From positions 1-64,000 of the forward strand of contig VXIS01000036.1 of the NCBI GenBank assembly GCA_008704415.1: a DNA stretch of 64,000 nucleotides, written 5' to 3'. A model generated the notes under the pieces. The model saw nothing but the letters and a program-made list of their open reading frames with translations, had not been told where the DNA came from and made no database searches. Made by a program: the position numbers and the translations under genes. Below, in pieces: positions 35,973-46,711 of the stretch (position 1 is the first letter of the stretch; each line of letters opens with the position of its first letter). The stretch comes from Sphaerosporella brunnea (Eukaryota; Ascomycota; Pezizomycetes; Pezizales; Pyronemataceae).

Positions 35973-37119
35973 ATGTCAGCTCAACGTGGCAATGTCATTC
36001 AATCAATTCAAAGCTCAACCCTGTCAGGAGATGGGAGCATCGACACACACAAGCAAGAGCTGGTTGCAGTCGCCTCCTACAACTGGCTTGATCGCTCAAA
36101 CCCAACTATTGTGGTCCCCGGTGAGCTCCTCACCTCATGCGTTGAAGTGAACATTGTAACTGACTCCAATCAAGGCTCGCCTGCACTCTGGACCCCGAAG
36201 CCGCCCGGTACCAGGCTAAATCCTGATGCTGGTCTCGTATACATTGATCAAAACGCCTTCCGCAACCCAGACTGTCCGCTGGAGCCCTTATTCCGCGCCG
36301 TATACGCCAACGATCCTCTCTTCAACGCCTCCGAAATCGACCTAGTCACGGATCGAAACAATCTCCGGAAGCTACTTCAATTTGTCACCGGAACTCCCAA
36401 CGATTTCCGTATCGAAGTCGAGAGGATCAACGGCACTACTTTGTTCACCCGATGTGAGGAAAAGTCTAGCGACTTCATCCGCACCGGCGAATTCCGTGGC
36501 TTCGGACATCAATTCGAGGAAAACTATACCAAGCAGCCCGCTAGCACCGAGGGCAGCACCGGCCACCATCGCATCATTCGCTACAAATTCGGCGGCCTCA
36601 AGTGCCTTGTTCGTTTCGAAGTCGATGCATGTCTTGCCTTGGGAAGAGCTTGAGAATGAACTGTCAGGATTGGTCTCCGGGCTTGCTCTTCAAGAAGCTG
36701 CAACTTCGGCAATTCACACTATCAAGCGAGGGAACATGGCCTCGCAGGAGTCGTTGGCTGAAATCAAAACCCGTGCAGCTCACCGTCAACTCGATATGTC
36801 GGATGTGCTTCCACAGCTTTGGTTCTCCCACACGCCATGGCTGATCGTAGGCTATCACAAAGGCGGCCGATTCAATGACGTCAACAAATTGGAGATGGAT
36901 CGTGAGCTGGAGTCGTGGGAGAGAAGGAACGTGCGAAGTTTGGAAAAACTTGCACAGCTATTGAAAATCATAGTCGACGCGGCAAAGGACGCAAGCGGTG
37001 GCAAATGTTCGGTTGTCTGTCAAGGGACACGATTGAACATCCTGAAATCGTCAGCCGAGAAGTACAAACTTCCTTCCGATCTTCGAGAAAAACTGGAAGC
37101 ATCCACTGCGGAAGAATGA
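35973..37119 (+). pseudogene. Fungal protein of the family commonly annotated 'geranylgeranyl pyrophosphate synthetase', one frameshift
   Basis: The first frame (35973-36653) reads 'LVAVASYNWLDRSNPTIVVPG', 'LYIDQNAFRNPDCPLEPLFRA'-like text, 'DLVTDRNNLRKLL', 'GEFRGFGHQFEENYTK', 'GHHRIIRYKFGGLKCLVRFEVDA', then stops. The continuation is in the +1 frame: 'LPWEELENELSGL', 'SHTPWLIVGYHKGG', 'EEN'-like acidic helices, ending at 37119. Together this is a full-length (~380 aa) member of a widespread ascomycete family. Database entries often call it geranylgeranyl pyrophosphate synthetase, but it lacks the DDxxD motifs of prenyltransferases, so true function is unknown. No canonical intron can bridge 36620-36645, so one base has been gained or lost, either a recent mutation or a sequence error. 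The rest shows no decay. Confidence 0.7.
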
Positions 37120-38131
37120 TTTCTCTCTTAGCTGGCTTATGGACAAGCTAGAGCTGTGTGTATGGTGGCGCGATACGTTGCTTTTCTCTCTCTTTGAACT
37201 TGTTTCTCAATCTACGTAGCTATTATTTTTATTTCCTTTGACTTTATCTGCATTTGTTATTGGGGTATCATTTACTAGGTACGTACAAGTCTAAGACTAT
37301 CAAAACTTACACTCTCACTGGTGTTTGTGTTCGGGAATATCACAGCACCTGCCTATTATCGTAATACCGTATTTTTTTGAGCGAAAGGCTCTCCATGAAA
37401 AAAAAATTTACCCTACGACCCCAACCCGCTCCGCTGCCGCTCCGAGCCACCGACCACTCCGCCCACTTCGCCGACATGTCCCTCAGCCTTCCAGGACATC
37501 TAAGCCAAATAGCTTGTTATCATTCTACCTTTCCTCGATTTCCTTGGCATCTGCCAGCACCCTCCGAGTCCTTCGAGTCACCATGTGTCACTCAAACCTA
37601 ACCCATCCCCTAACCCTCAACTGCGGATCTCTCCGCCGCACATGCTGTGAGGGTCAGCGAGGAGACAATGGCTATAAAAACGTTTGTTTGTATGTGGGAT
37701 TGATCATACATGTGTTTCAAGTGGACTGGTGGTGCCGTTGTTGGAAAATTGGGGATTATCGAACCGTTTCGGAAAACTTGACAGGATTTCTGGACTTTCC
37801 GGCCGCACGAGTATGGAAGACCATACAGACGGAGTGCTCACTATCTGGAAGCTGGAACAACGCCTGCTGAGCTGCTAGTCTTTGGGAGTCTTCGGAAAAT
37901 TGTCTTCTCTAAATGGGTGGTGCGCTGGTGCGTCTAGCGTTGCGAGATCGAGCTTTTTTTCATCTCTCATGGTGATATTCATTTCGGATGGGAGCTCTTC
38001 GAATTTGGGCGACGGGAATAAACTAGAACCCATATATCCACTTCGGGCTACACTGCGCTGATCCTGGCTAGCTAGCCTCGACAGCGGGCTTTGCCCGGAG
38101 GTAGCACGTTCCTTCCATTATTATTTGTACC
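37120..38131. other. Intergenic, nothing recognised
   Basis: Only short frames (e.g. 37325-37870) without domain features. Confidence 0.45.
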
Positions 38132-38262
38132 TCATGCCACCGAATGCAATATGATTAAACAAAAACAAAAAACCCAGCTACAAAAAACCCAGCTACAAAA
38201 ACCCAGCTACCAAAAACCCAGCTACCAAAAACCCAGCTACCAAAAACCCAGCTACCAAAAAC
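38132..38262. repeat. Partial repeat B tail followed by a 15-bp minisatellite
   Basis: ACCGAATGCAATATGATTAAA at 38139-38159 matches the 3' end of repeat B. Its A/C-rich tail runs directly into about six tandem units of CAAAAACCCAGCTAC (38171-38262). The minisatellite seems to have grown from the tail of the repeat and lies just downstream of the lactonase-like gene. Confidence 0.75.
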
Positions 38263-38281
38263 CTTGCCCTCTCACGATACA

Positions 38282-39546
38282 TTAAAAGCCCACACTCTGC
38301 GCCGGCCAAACCTGCATGCCCATACTCTCCACGCCGGCCTCCGGCACCCTCAGCGTCTGGACCTCCCGCATGGTTTCCACATCCACAACCACCACAGCCG
38401 CCCCGCCAATCCGCGCACTGAGCGCATACAACCAGCCCCCATCTGCAGCCACCACATCGGTATTCCCAGCATTTCCATTCTTCAGCTCCACAATAGTGCC
38501 TACCTTGCCAGAGTAGTTAATCTCGACAATCCTATTCACTGCCGCATCTGTCACGAATACAGTTCTGGTGTCAGAGGAATAGGCGGACCAGCAGGTGGCG
38601 ACTTGTCCGGTGATATTGGTGATAGTCGTGCTAATCGTACTCATCGGCCCCTGCTGAAAACGGATAGTGGCAGCGCCCACCGACGGGTCCGCAACAACAA
38701 TTGTATCACTCCGGATGGGAGAAATACCAAAGAGCGCGCCGGCACCCATTGGGGCCGTTGCCGTCTCCCTCTCCAGATCGCAGTTCCCGCGGGCACACGG
38801 AAACGACCGCATAGCTCCTGTGCGGACGCCTTTGATAGTAACCACCAACCGCTGGTCTCCTTCCTCCCCCACAAAAAGGATATCAGACACCGTACTAGGG
38901 GGGCCGCGAGGCGGTGTGGTTTGCGCCAATCCCAGCCCCTTAACTCCCACATTCTTCAGCACCCCGTCGGCGGAAACCTCAAAACACGCAACGGAGTTTG
39001 CGCGGCCGGCGTTGGCGACGCAGGCAAGGCGCAGTGAGCGCGAGTAGGCTACACTGACGGGAAATTCGCCGTACGTGCTGACCGGCGCCCCCAGGAGTGT
39101 AAGGTGTGTCGGGTTCGACGGGTCGATTTGGAAGAGCGAGAGTGTGTTTGACCCCGCGTTGACCGCGAATAGGTACTGGTTTTTTATGTATCATCAGCCA
39201 CCTGGATGCTCAATGAGATAGTAAAAGGAGGCGGAGGGGTACTTACGTTGTCGACAACCCGGATAGCCCCCTGGCTAAATAATGCATCTGGACCGGCGGT
39301 ACGATTGGTGGCAGCAACGACACCCCGCGAGCCGTGACCGCCGGTAAGGACAGCGGGTCCAGGGGCGTGGAGGGTCCCGTTAGAAGAGACGGGGATCGGG
39401 ATGATGGCGTTGTTAGGGGAGGTGTTGGTCATGAAGTAGACGGCTTTGGGGGTGTGCCTGTGCTTGTGGTGGGGGGCAGCAAATGTGCGTGAGCCCATCG
39501 AGGCAAGGAAGAGAAGAGCGGTGGTAAGAGTGTTTTGGAAATGCAT
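38282..39546 (-). CDS. Secreted lactonase-like (3-carboxymuconate cyclase-like) beta-propeller protein (397 aa)
   Basis: Two exons on minus, 39546-39247 and 39175-38282, with a 71-nt intron (GTAAGT...CAG). The N-terminus is a signal peptide (hydrophobic 'TALLFLASMGS', cleavage near 'TFA/APHHK'). The mature part reads 'KAVYFMTNTSPNNAIIPIPV', 'GPDALFSQGAIRVVDN', 'YLFAVNAGSNTLSLFQIDP', 'GEFPVSVAYSRSLRLACVAN'. These are typical of the secreted fungal family annotated as 3-carboxymuconate cyclase or lactonase, related to 7-bladed 6-phosphogluconolactonase propellers. Asn-x-Thr/Ser sites fit secretion. The substrate is unknown, and family members are often abundant in fungal secretomes. Confidence 0.82.
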
Positions 39547-40156
39547 TGCAGTGTGCTGAAGTTGCTGTCTATATCTAACGTTTGTATGTAGAAGTCTGTG
39601 TATTGAGGAATGATGCTGAAGCTCTTGAACTGCGGCGCGGGAGCCCGCTTTATATCCTGTTCGACCTCGCTATCATCACAATTCTCAACCACTACGGGTA
39701 TACCCATACTCGTATGGCATCACTCAGTTCAAATTAAAATTCCAAATACCATATGTGCAGCAAAGCTGAAACTACCCAGCTAGCAGGCGCAGCGTCGGGA
39801 TTTTCCGTCCCCATACCCGACCAATTATTCCAACGTAAGCTTCCTTCCAAATACTTGCCTACGTAGACTACTTTCTGTTTGGTATGGGGCGGACGCAGGT
39901 CATCTGCGGCTGAAGTTTAAGGTTCATTTAAGTATGTGGGCAAATACTATTCGGCACTCTAGGTAGGTAATCAGGATTACGTTATGTTTTTGATGCTGTC
40001 GCAGCAAAGCGTGCAGGGTTACATAAGTAGCGCGCGTATGCAACTAGCCCGAAGTCTTGAGAATTTGGAATGTTACCGTAGCTACCCTAGCTATGGATGG
40101 ATGAGGCTGTGGTCGTCCTCAAGGGAAGCTCGAAGTACCAGGGGTTTAGCCGAGGT
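39547..40156. other. Intergenic, promoter side of lactonase-like gene
   Basis: No gene recognised. Confidence 0.4.
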
Positions 40157-40206
40157 CACCAGCCCGAGTGATGCCACATGAACCACGAGAAAGTCTCGAC
40201 GGGAAG
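40157..40206. repeat. Dispersed repeat C, copy 1
   Basis: GCCCGAGTGATGCCACATGAACC and the following CACGAGAAAGTCTCGACGGGA closely match 41616-41665 (GCCCAAGTAATGCCACATAAACC...). The element boundaries are unknown. Confidence 0.5.
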
Positions 40207-40875
40207 TGGAAGTCGTTCTACTCAGGGCGTGTAAGAAGGGTCAAAACCGTCAAGGAAGCAGCCAATAGACACAACTGGCTTCCCGTTCTAGTCTATATAG
40301 AACACCTATAACATGGCCGGCGGCGATTGGCTCAGGTTGCTATTCGCCGAATAGAACAATTACCTATCAAATGGACCCCACCCCCTGTTCTATTCACAGC
40401 ACAAATTTTTTTGTTGCAATAGAGCATCGATCTATTCGACCGCTATAGAGACGGGAACCCACGATTTTTTTTTATCGCCGAGTGAAAGAGAGAGGAAAAG
40501 GGAGTATCAGGGACATTTCACTGGTTTTGGAACATCATATGTTGATGATATCAAGGGGAAGTTGTCGACTACAACAAGTCAAGTGGTTTAAATTCTGTGA
40601 GAGGAGGTAAAACGCAATGTCACCCCAACCGAAAAGTGGGAGTGTGTGGGGGAGAGGTGATGCGGAGATGTTGTACCCATACCATGCTCAATACCAGCCC
40701 AGCCCGATACAGTCGCTGAGGAAGCGATTATGATCTGTCGGTTACTTGCAAGGGTACGTGAAAAAAAAAAAAATGTTATAAGCGTAAAAGGTACTTTGTA
40801 CTTGTATGTACATGATACCTTTGCAACAGAGTATCTTGCACGCCCAACCCAACATTAACCATCCCATCCCATGCA
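40207..40875. other. Intergenic with short palindromes
   Basis: Several GTTCTA / TAGAAC-type complementary motifs lie between 40290 and 40450 (e.g. CTATATAGAAC), giving possible hairpins. No coding sequence and no clear element ends. Confidence 0.35.
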
Positions 40876-41343
40876 CTAAAACAGCACGGCCTTCAACACA
40901 CCAAAAAGCCAAGTTCCGCCGGCGCGCTGCATGTCGTCGTTTCCACAATCTTGACGGATTATACTGATGGCCGTCACGAGGTCAGCGCAGTCGACCGTCC
41001 ACAGGGGCTTGCCGCACAGCCCGGCGTTGGCGCCGAGGAAGCTCGCGATCGTTGTACATTTGGAACCGATCACGTTTTTTTGCTTGCACTTCCCCTTTTT
41101 GGTTTTGAGGATATCCATCAGGCCGCTGATTTCTGGGTAGGTCGGAGAGGACCATGAGGTCTCGCATGTGACGTGCGCGAAGTCGAACATCGTGCTGTTG
41201 GTTTTGGTATTGGTGTCATTGGTTCCGGATAAGGTGAGGTCCGGATCTTGTTTGGCTGGGGCCGGGAGAGCGGCACCGAGTGTGGTGAAGAAAACGATGA
41301 TGATGGCTGTTGCCCAGCCGAGGAGTAGGTGCGTCTGCCGCAT
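40876..41343 (-). CDS. Small secreted cysteine-rich protein, effector-like (155 aa)
   Basis: Single ORF with a clear signal peptide (hydrophobic 'LLLGWATAIIIVFFTTLGAA', predicted cut near Ala-Leu-Pro). The mature protein has six cysteines in the contexts 'HVTCETS', 'KGKCKQK', 'GSKCTTI', 'GLCGKPL', 'VDCADLV' and 'RQDCGND', plus a terminal 'GGTWLF'. Even Cys number, small size, N-glycosylation sites near the start and an orphan character fit candidate effectors or antimicrobial-like secreted proteins. The 'C.C...lCg.....C..v...v..I...C......GG.w' pattern resembles several fungal small secreted protein families, but no exact family is claimed. It stands alone in a gene-poor, repeat-bearing interval. 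Confidence 0.72.
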   Translation of the reverse strand: MRQTHLLLGWATAIIIVFFTTLGAALPAPAKQDPDLTLSGTNDTNTKTNSTMFDFAHVTCETSWSSPTYPEISGLMDILKTKKGKCKQKNVIGSKCTTIASFLGANAGLCGKPLWTVDCADLVTAISIIRQDCGNDDMQRAGGTWLFGVLKAVLF

Positions 41344-42495
41344 AATGGTGTTGATGGAGGGTGGTATAGTATGTGTAGACGCGGTAGTTAGTGAGTGTAA
41401 GCTACCTGGGAAGGGAGGGAGGTGGTGATATTTCTAGAAGCCAGAGAGGCGAGGATCCGGAGGATTTCAATAGAACGTCATAACGTGCAATGACTATTTC
41501 AAAATTGAACGATTTTTTTAAAAAACGAAGAGACGGCGTTATAGAGTCAATTGAAAAGACCAGTGCATGGAAAAATATATCATTAGGATCTACTACGACC
41601 TGCCGGGATCATGGTTACTTGCCCAAGTAATGCCACATAAACCACGAGAACGCCTTGACGGGAGGAGGGGGTGAGCCTGACGCTTGCAGGTATTATATAA
41701 GGACCGGGCCATGTATCGACAACTGGCGAGTGACGTTGGGAATGATCTCGGATCAGATATGCTACCGACCAAAAGTCACCTACCTACAAGCTTGAATGTC
41801 GATGGTATAAGGATGAAGCCCGAGAATACGAGGCCACTCATTGCTGTTGGCGGCAATGCTGTTAGAGCTTTGCTTCGGGGCAGATAGGATATGGTGGATC
41901 AATCGACTCGGAACCACTTATCCATGATCACGATAATGTTAACTGAGACGCTTGTAAGGGCACTTTCGTACGAGTATATACGGCGGACCAATCTGAACAG
42001 GAAGTCGAGATTTTGGCCAAGAGATCGCCTCCTTGACCAAGGGCACCACTTTGTAGGCAGGGCCTCTTCTTTGCCATGCCGTAATGCTTAGGGTTAACTC
42101 CGAAGCTGTAGATATGCCATGGCGTTCTATAGCAATCTGATGGTTGGTGCTCCCAAAAAGCAGCCAGTTTGCTCTGCGAAAGATGCTAAAGTCAGAGAAA
42201 TTCGAAATAAGGTCTGAAAGAAAACCCAACCCGCCGCTCTTCCATGGGTTACACAAGCTACATTCCTCTCTTGTGGTAGGCCTCGCCGGTCGCCGTGTTT
42301 AGTTAGAGTAGAATAGCTGTCTTTCTGGGTAAGTTTGCTCTGTAAGACCTCATCAACTTTGCCTGAGCTCAGTGTGAGTACCCATCAGAGCCCAACCACC
42401 TTGATTTTCATAGCTACTTCTTTCTATCACTATATCCACGGACGTCCCGGCTGAATATCGAGAACGAGGCTCCCTGCCTGGGGACATCAATTAAC
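41344..42495. other. Intergenic with repeat C copy 2
   Basis: 41616-41665 is the second copy of repeat C. No gene recognised. The last ~100 bp lies upstream of helicase B. Confidence 0.45.
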
Positions 42496-44743
42496 ATGCC
42501 TCTTTCGACAGTCGTTGGCAGAGCACCCTTCGCGGCCGTCACGGTCCTCTTTCACCGAGGTGGACGTAGCGCTCTGACCGCCATCGGAAGACATCATGTT
42601 CAACTCTCGCATACTCTCAACCACCGAGCTTTCAACCGGGCCTATCACCCAGCCAACTTTGAACTGGAGGACGGAAGTGGAATAAAATTCTCCCCTGAGC
42701 AAGTTGAAGCAATCAGGCTGGCTTCTCAGGGGAAAAACTTGTTCATCACAGGGCGCGCAGGAACGGGAAAGTCACAACTCGTCAAACAAATCGTACGCAA
42801 TGCGAGAGAAGAAAACAAAGAAGTCGCGGTCACCGCTTCTACAGGCATGGCTGCCCTCGCGATAGGCGGACGAACGATCCACTCGTGGGCAGGAATTGGC
42901 CTTGGGGACAAGCCGATCAGTGCCTACGTCGAGTGGGCGCGAAAGCAGCGGCTTGACTATTATGACCGTCTTGTTGTCGCCGATCCAGAGGAACAGAAGA
43001 AAATACTGAAGCCACCACTGCTGTCCGTCGATCTGCTAATAATGGACGAGGTTTCGATGGTTTAGCTCCCCAAAAATTCCTTGAAATCACAACGCTGAAT
43101 ATCTCAAGGTTCATCCGAAATTGTTCGAAATCGTTGACGCCCTGGCTAAGGCGTTTAGAGGGAACAAAGAGCCATATGGTATTCATTGTATCTCTCCTCC
43201 GCAAGATTGCGCGCTCACAGAATGAAGTGGGTATACAAGTCTTGGTGTGTGGCGATTTCTTCCAGCTTCCTCCGGTGGACACCGACTGCTCCGATGCATG
43301 CGCAGGCTGTGGTAAGCTGCCCAACCACTATCTTCTCGGATAAACAAACTTAGTGGAGCTTCACCAGGGGAAACTTTGCCAAATTTCTATCTCCATCCTA
43401 CCGACGGTCTACTAGACATGCTGCCAGCCAGGATATATCAGACTTGCGTGGATCCGGAAACATGGAGAGCCTGTGGAGTTGATGACAGTTTTTGTCAAGC
43501 CGATAAGGAGAGAGTCTACAACGGTTGCGGACACCTCCATAATCACACGATCAAATATGCCTTCCAGACCCGAACATGGCACCAGGCGAACTTCCAGCCT
43601 ATAATCTTGAACACCGTTTTCCGACAAACGGACTTGGTTTGGATCGAGCATCTTGCTCGCATCGCCAGAGGACAAGTAGATTCCGGCACACTAGCCTTCC
43701 TCGAATCCCTCACCAGGACTTTGCCGGAGCGTCTAGACGACATAAAGCCAACAAAACTCTACACAAGACGAAAAGCGGTAGCTGGAGAGAACAACATGGG
43801 CCTAGCCAGACTCTCAGGCCCCACATTCTCTTTTCAAGCTGTGGACTCAATGTCCATTATTGCTGACAAGGCCAAGAAGGGTTTGATGGGACCAGTTCGC
43901 GTCGAAGACAAGCACCTAAAGAGTCCAAGTTACAAAGGTAAGAAATACTTGCACATCCTATGTCTCGATAATTATTAACGGATATTATCTTTCTAAGGAT
44001 TTTTAAAGCATTTCGATCATCTCAACTGCCCAGCTACACTTCAATTGAAAGTAGGCGCACAAGTCATGCTCCTTGTGAACATGCCTTCCCTGAACCTTGC
44101 CAACGGATCCCGAGGAGTTGTGGTTCGCTTCGACAGTTTCGATTCGATTCTCAAGACCAGCGTGCCAACCAGGGTTTTGCAGGCTGGATATTGGATGGAC
44201 GCGTTCCACTCTTCTGCTTACTTCCATGACAATTCTTCGGATGGTCGGATTTCCATTCCTGTTGTCCGTTTCGTGGATGGAACGGAACTTGCCATTTTCC
44301 CTCATGCCTCGAGGTCCTCTGAAAAGCTCCCCGGCGATAAAACTCTCGTTCTGAAGCGAGTCCAGATTCCTTTGGCCCTGGCTTGGGCCACAACAATCCA
44401 CAAATCCCAGGGACAAACGTTGGACTGCGTTGTTGCCGATATCTCGGACTGCTTCGCACCAGGTCAAGCATATGTGGCCCTCAGCCGATGCAAATCCCCA
44501 GAAAATTTGCAAATTCGGATCGACCAAGCGGGACCGGACAGGTTGCTCGAAGCATGCAGGGCTGCGCCTCCAGTGCTACGTTTCTATGAGCTCCTCGAGG
44601 GTAGCACCCAGACCGGAAACGATATGCGTCAGAACACAGTGCAGCTGCGTTCCAATCAACCCATTAGGCGCATCACCTACTACAACTACGCACGACAGGC
44701 CGAAGCGGGTGGCCCTAGATCAAGATTTGGAGGAGTTTCATGA
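42496..44743 (+). CDS. PIF1-family 5'-3' DNA helicase, paralogue B (677 aa)
   Basis: Exons 42496-43059, 43109-43178, 43228-43311, 43368-43937, 43998-44743. All four introns fall at the same positions and phases as in paralogue A, and exon 2 is 70 nt in both. The N-terminus is Arg/Ser-rich and lacks acidic residues, compatible with mitochondrial import. Motifs: Walker A 'GRAGTGKS' (86-93), 'TASTGMAALAIGGRTIHSWAG', Walker B 'LLIMDEVSM', 'CGDFFQLPPV', 'TVFRQTD', 'KLYTRRKAVAGEN', 'LKVGAQVMLLVNMPSLNLANGS' and 'AYVALSRCKSPENLQI'. The insert after motif III is Cys-rich ('CSDACAGCG', later 'NGCGHLHNH') but its Cys spacing differs from A. Intron 1 has a weak donor (GTTTAG). Some exon-3 acceptor ambiguity affects one residue. 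All helicase motifs are intact. Confidence 0.87.
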
Positions 44744-45487
44744 TGATGAGAGCTGGGAATGATAAGCAACTGCGTGGGGAAAATCTCTTAGAGCCAATTG
44801 TGAACCGCGTCTCCGGTGCTTATGTGTTGTGAATCAAACGCTGCAGACTCTTCAATACTATATGTAAACCTTGCTCACGTGCAGCTAGCTGAGCTCAAAA
44901 TTCATCACTGGCGGCATAACTTTCTTACATGCTCCGACCTGTGGTTTCCCTGGGCCTGCGGCTGTCTGGTTCGGCAGCTGAGCTGCTCCGCTGACGAAAA
45001 ACAAACCTTCGAGTACACAACCAACTTCCCCGCTTACCACCCCCATTCTCGACAACATCCCCAATACTGTTCCAACTTCCTCAACCCAGATGCCAAAGTG
45101 GTCAGGAAAAATAGCCCCCCTCCCCCCCCCCCCCAACAAACACTAGAAACAGTGCTAGCGGGTGTCCATTCCCATCGGATCCAATCTCCCAACCCCCCCC
45201 CCCCCCCCTGAGCATTTTCCAAGCTCCCTAAAACATTCTTCGATTTCCACGCTCGGCGAAAGCACACCCGAGCCGCCGTTGAATGAATAGTCTTGTCTTC
45301 GGCGGCAGAGCGGGGCGGAGCACACTGCGCTGAGCAGAATTCCATCAATCCAACAAATAGTTGTGACCACCTCGCGAGCGTGCCGTATCGCAGCTACCAA
45401 TATCAGCACAATGGAAAGAACAAACAACAAAGAATAGACGTTAACGTTCCAAGATATGCCACAAGGTCTCCCCTCCCCTGCGATAAG
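44744..45487. other. Intergenic with poly-C tracts
   Basis: C runs at 45117-45130 and 45196-45208. No supported gene. Confidence 0.5.
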
Positions 45488-45930
45488 TATGGTGCAGGCG
45501 GGTATTAAGCCGCAAGCCCGCTCGAAATTTCCCTGACTTCAACAGTGTGCGGACGGCGCAGAAAGTGGTCGAAGCGGTGGTAGAAGCGTGCGAAGTGGTG
45601 GGGACCCTGAGCAATAAAAAAAACGCGAGTTGGTAGGAACCCTGAATGATTCTATTTCCACAATGCAATTGCCCCCCTCAACCAAGGTCCGCCTCAGGCG
45701 GCCTCTGTGAGGCTCGACGATGGCTCTTGTACACCCGTTCCTTATACTTCTTGTGGCCAAACGTAGCCCCGTCCCGGTAGGCTTAGATAATGCGCCGGGT
45801 GCGTCTCTAATACTTGAAATGAGCGATGGTATAACGGATTCTAACGCTTCTGGAAGAACCTCGCGGAGTCCTGAGAGATGTTAGTGTGGATTTCAAGTGC
45901 ACGATGCGGGAGGGTGGAATACCGGGTAGT
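45488..45930 (-). pseudogene. DDE transposase remnant, copy 1 (repeat D)
   Basis: The minus strand reads 'ISQDSARFFQKR' and, with stops and frame changes, the C-terminal tail of a fungal DDE transposase (the region around 'YRDGATFGHKQYKERVY' in copy 2). The whole block, including the 3' flank from TATGGTGCAGGCGGGTATTA at ~45489, is ~90 percent similar to 47139-47600. It is a short, heavily mutated 3' end of an element. Confidence 0.65.
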
Positions 45931-46058
45931 GTTGCCCATGACCTGTGACTGGTTGGCAACGCTTGACTTTGTACACTGACTTCTGACCAAAAATGCGTGA
46001 CCTAAGTTATAACTTTGTTCATGACTGCCGTTCATAAGTCTGAATAGAGTTCCCCACC
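45931..46058. other. Spacer between transposon remnants
   Basis: No features. Confidence 0.3.
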
Positions 46059-46538
46059 ATGGAAAGCGAGGGCGCAGGCCTGAGCAGCCGTGACGGTGAT
46101 GCTAATGAGACTGCAAGCCGCAGCGTACAGTGGGAAGTTTATGTCTTCTGGAGAGAGCTGTCTGTTATTGTCAGTCTGAAGCGACGCTGCCCGGATGATG
46201 AGGAGCCAGAAGACAATGGAGAAGAGCATTTTCGAACTAGACCAAGTGGTATTCCGTTAAGGAAACGAATTTTCCGCCACCTTCTTGCTTTGTTTATTCT
46301 GTCATCCAACGTTGCTGAGCGAATTGTGGAAAACACATATTTCCCTCAGCTTCTGGTTCCAACGGTGAAAGAACACCTTATTGGACGGAATACAATTGGC
46401 CGTGACATCGTTAAGCTGTGGCATAGCAATCGTGAGGACCTAAAATTTCCTCTTGGACGGCACATTGCCTCCGGTGGTATGATTAGCCTTACCCTCGTGC
46501 AGGTTGTCGATGTGCGATGGCTGCTGAGTGATGGCTAA
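46059..46538 (+). pseudogene. hAT-like transposase N-terminal fragment
   Basis: Open frame of 159 codons. The second half reads 'FRHLLALFILSSNVAERIVE', 'YFPQLLVPTVKEHLIGRNTI', 'IVKLWHSNREDLKFPLG' and 'GGMISLTL'. This order (a hydrophobic helix, 'F..L', 'P....l.....', 'R.TI...i', 'I.Lt.D.W') is like the region before the first catalytic Asp of hAT transposases. The reading stops where the Asp-x-Trp should follow. It is a weak, motif-level assignment. The nearby hAT MITEs make it interesting as a relic of a possible source element. Confidence 0.4.
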
Positions 46539-46623
46539 AACCTTGCAGAAAAAATAGGTTGTCGGAGTAAGCCTTACAATATTGAGTGTTTATAGGTCCG
46601 ACTGCTTTCAACCTCATATCAAA

Positions 46624-46711
46624 AAGCCCCCATGGCCCAGTGGTATAAACTGCCGGGTAGGACTGGTACCCCTTCACAGCTGGGGTGCCCAGGTTCAAGT
46701 CCTGGGGCTTC
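46624..46711 (+). tRNA. tRNA-like pol III unit (tRNA pseudogene or SINE head)
   Basis: A perfect A box TGGCCCAGTGG (46633-46643) and B box GGTTCAAGTCC (46692-46702) lie 59 bp apart. A T-arm stem CCAGG/CCTGG forms around the B box. The termini AAGCCCC (46624-46630) and GGGGCTT (46704-46710) are complementary but overlap the T stem. A hairpin ACCCC/GGGGT occupies the anticodon position with a 9-nt loop, so a canonical cloverleaf cannot be drawn with certainty. The extra ~15 nt could be an intron or long variable arm. I therefore call it tRNA-like, probably a pseudogene or SINE-derived. Confidence 0.5.

Noticed and set aside
35973..37119. Calling this gene a prenyl diphosphate synthase
   Set aside because: No DDxxD motif or trans-prenyltransferase layout is present; the common database name is not supported by sequence.
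38171..38262. CRISPR-like array
   Set aside because: It is a simple 15-bp tandem minisatellite without spacers, in a eukaryotic genome.
40270..40460. Possible small transposon with TTCCCGT ends
   Set aside because: The inverted ends match over only about 7-12 bases and no target duplication is present.
32244..44743. PIF1 genes as telomere-linked helicases or Helitrons
   Set aside because: Fungal telomere-linked helicases are RecQ type. No telomeric repeats, Rep endonuclease domain or Helitron ends were seen; the genes have ordinary introns.
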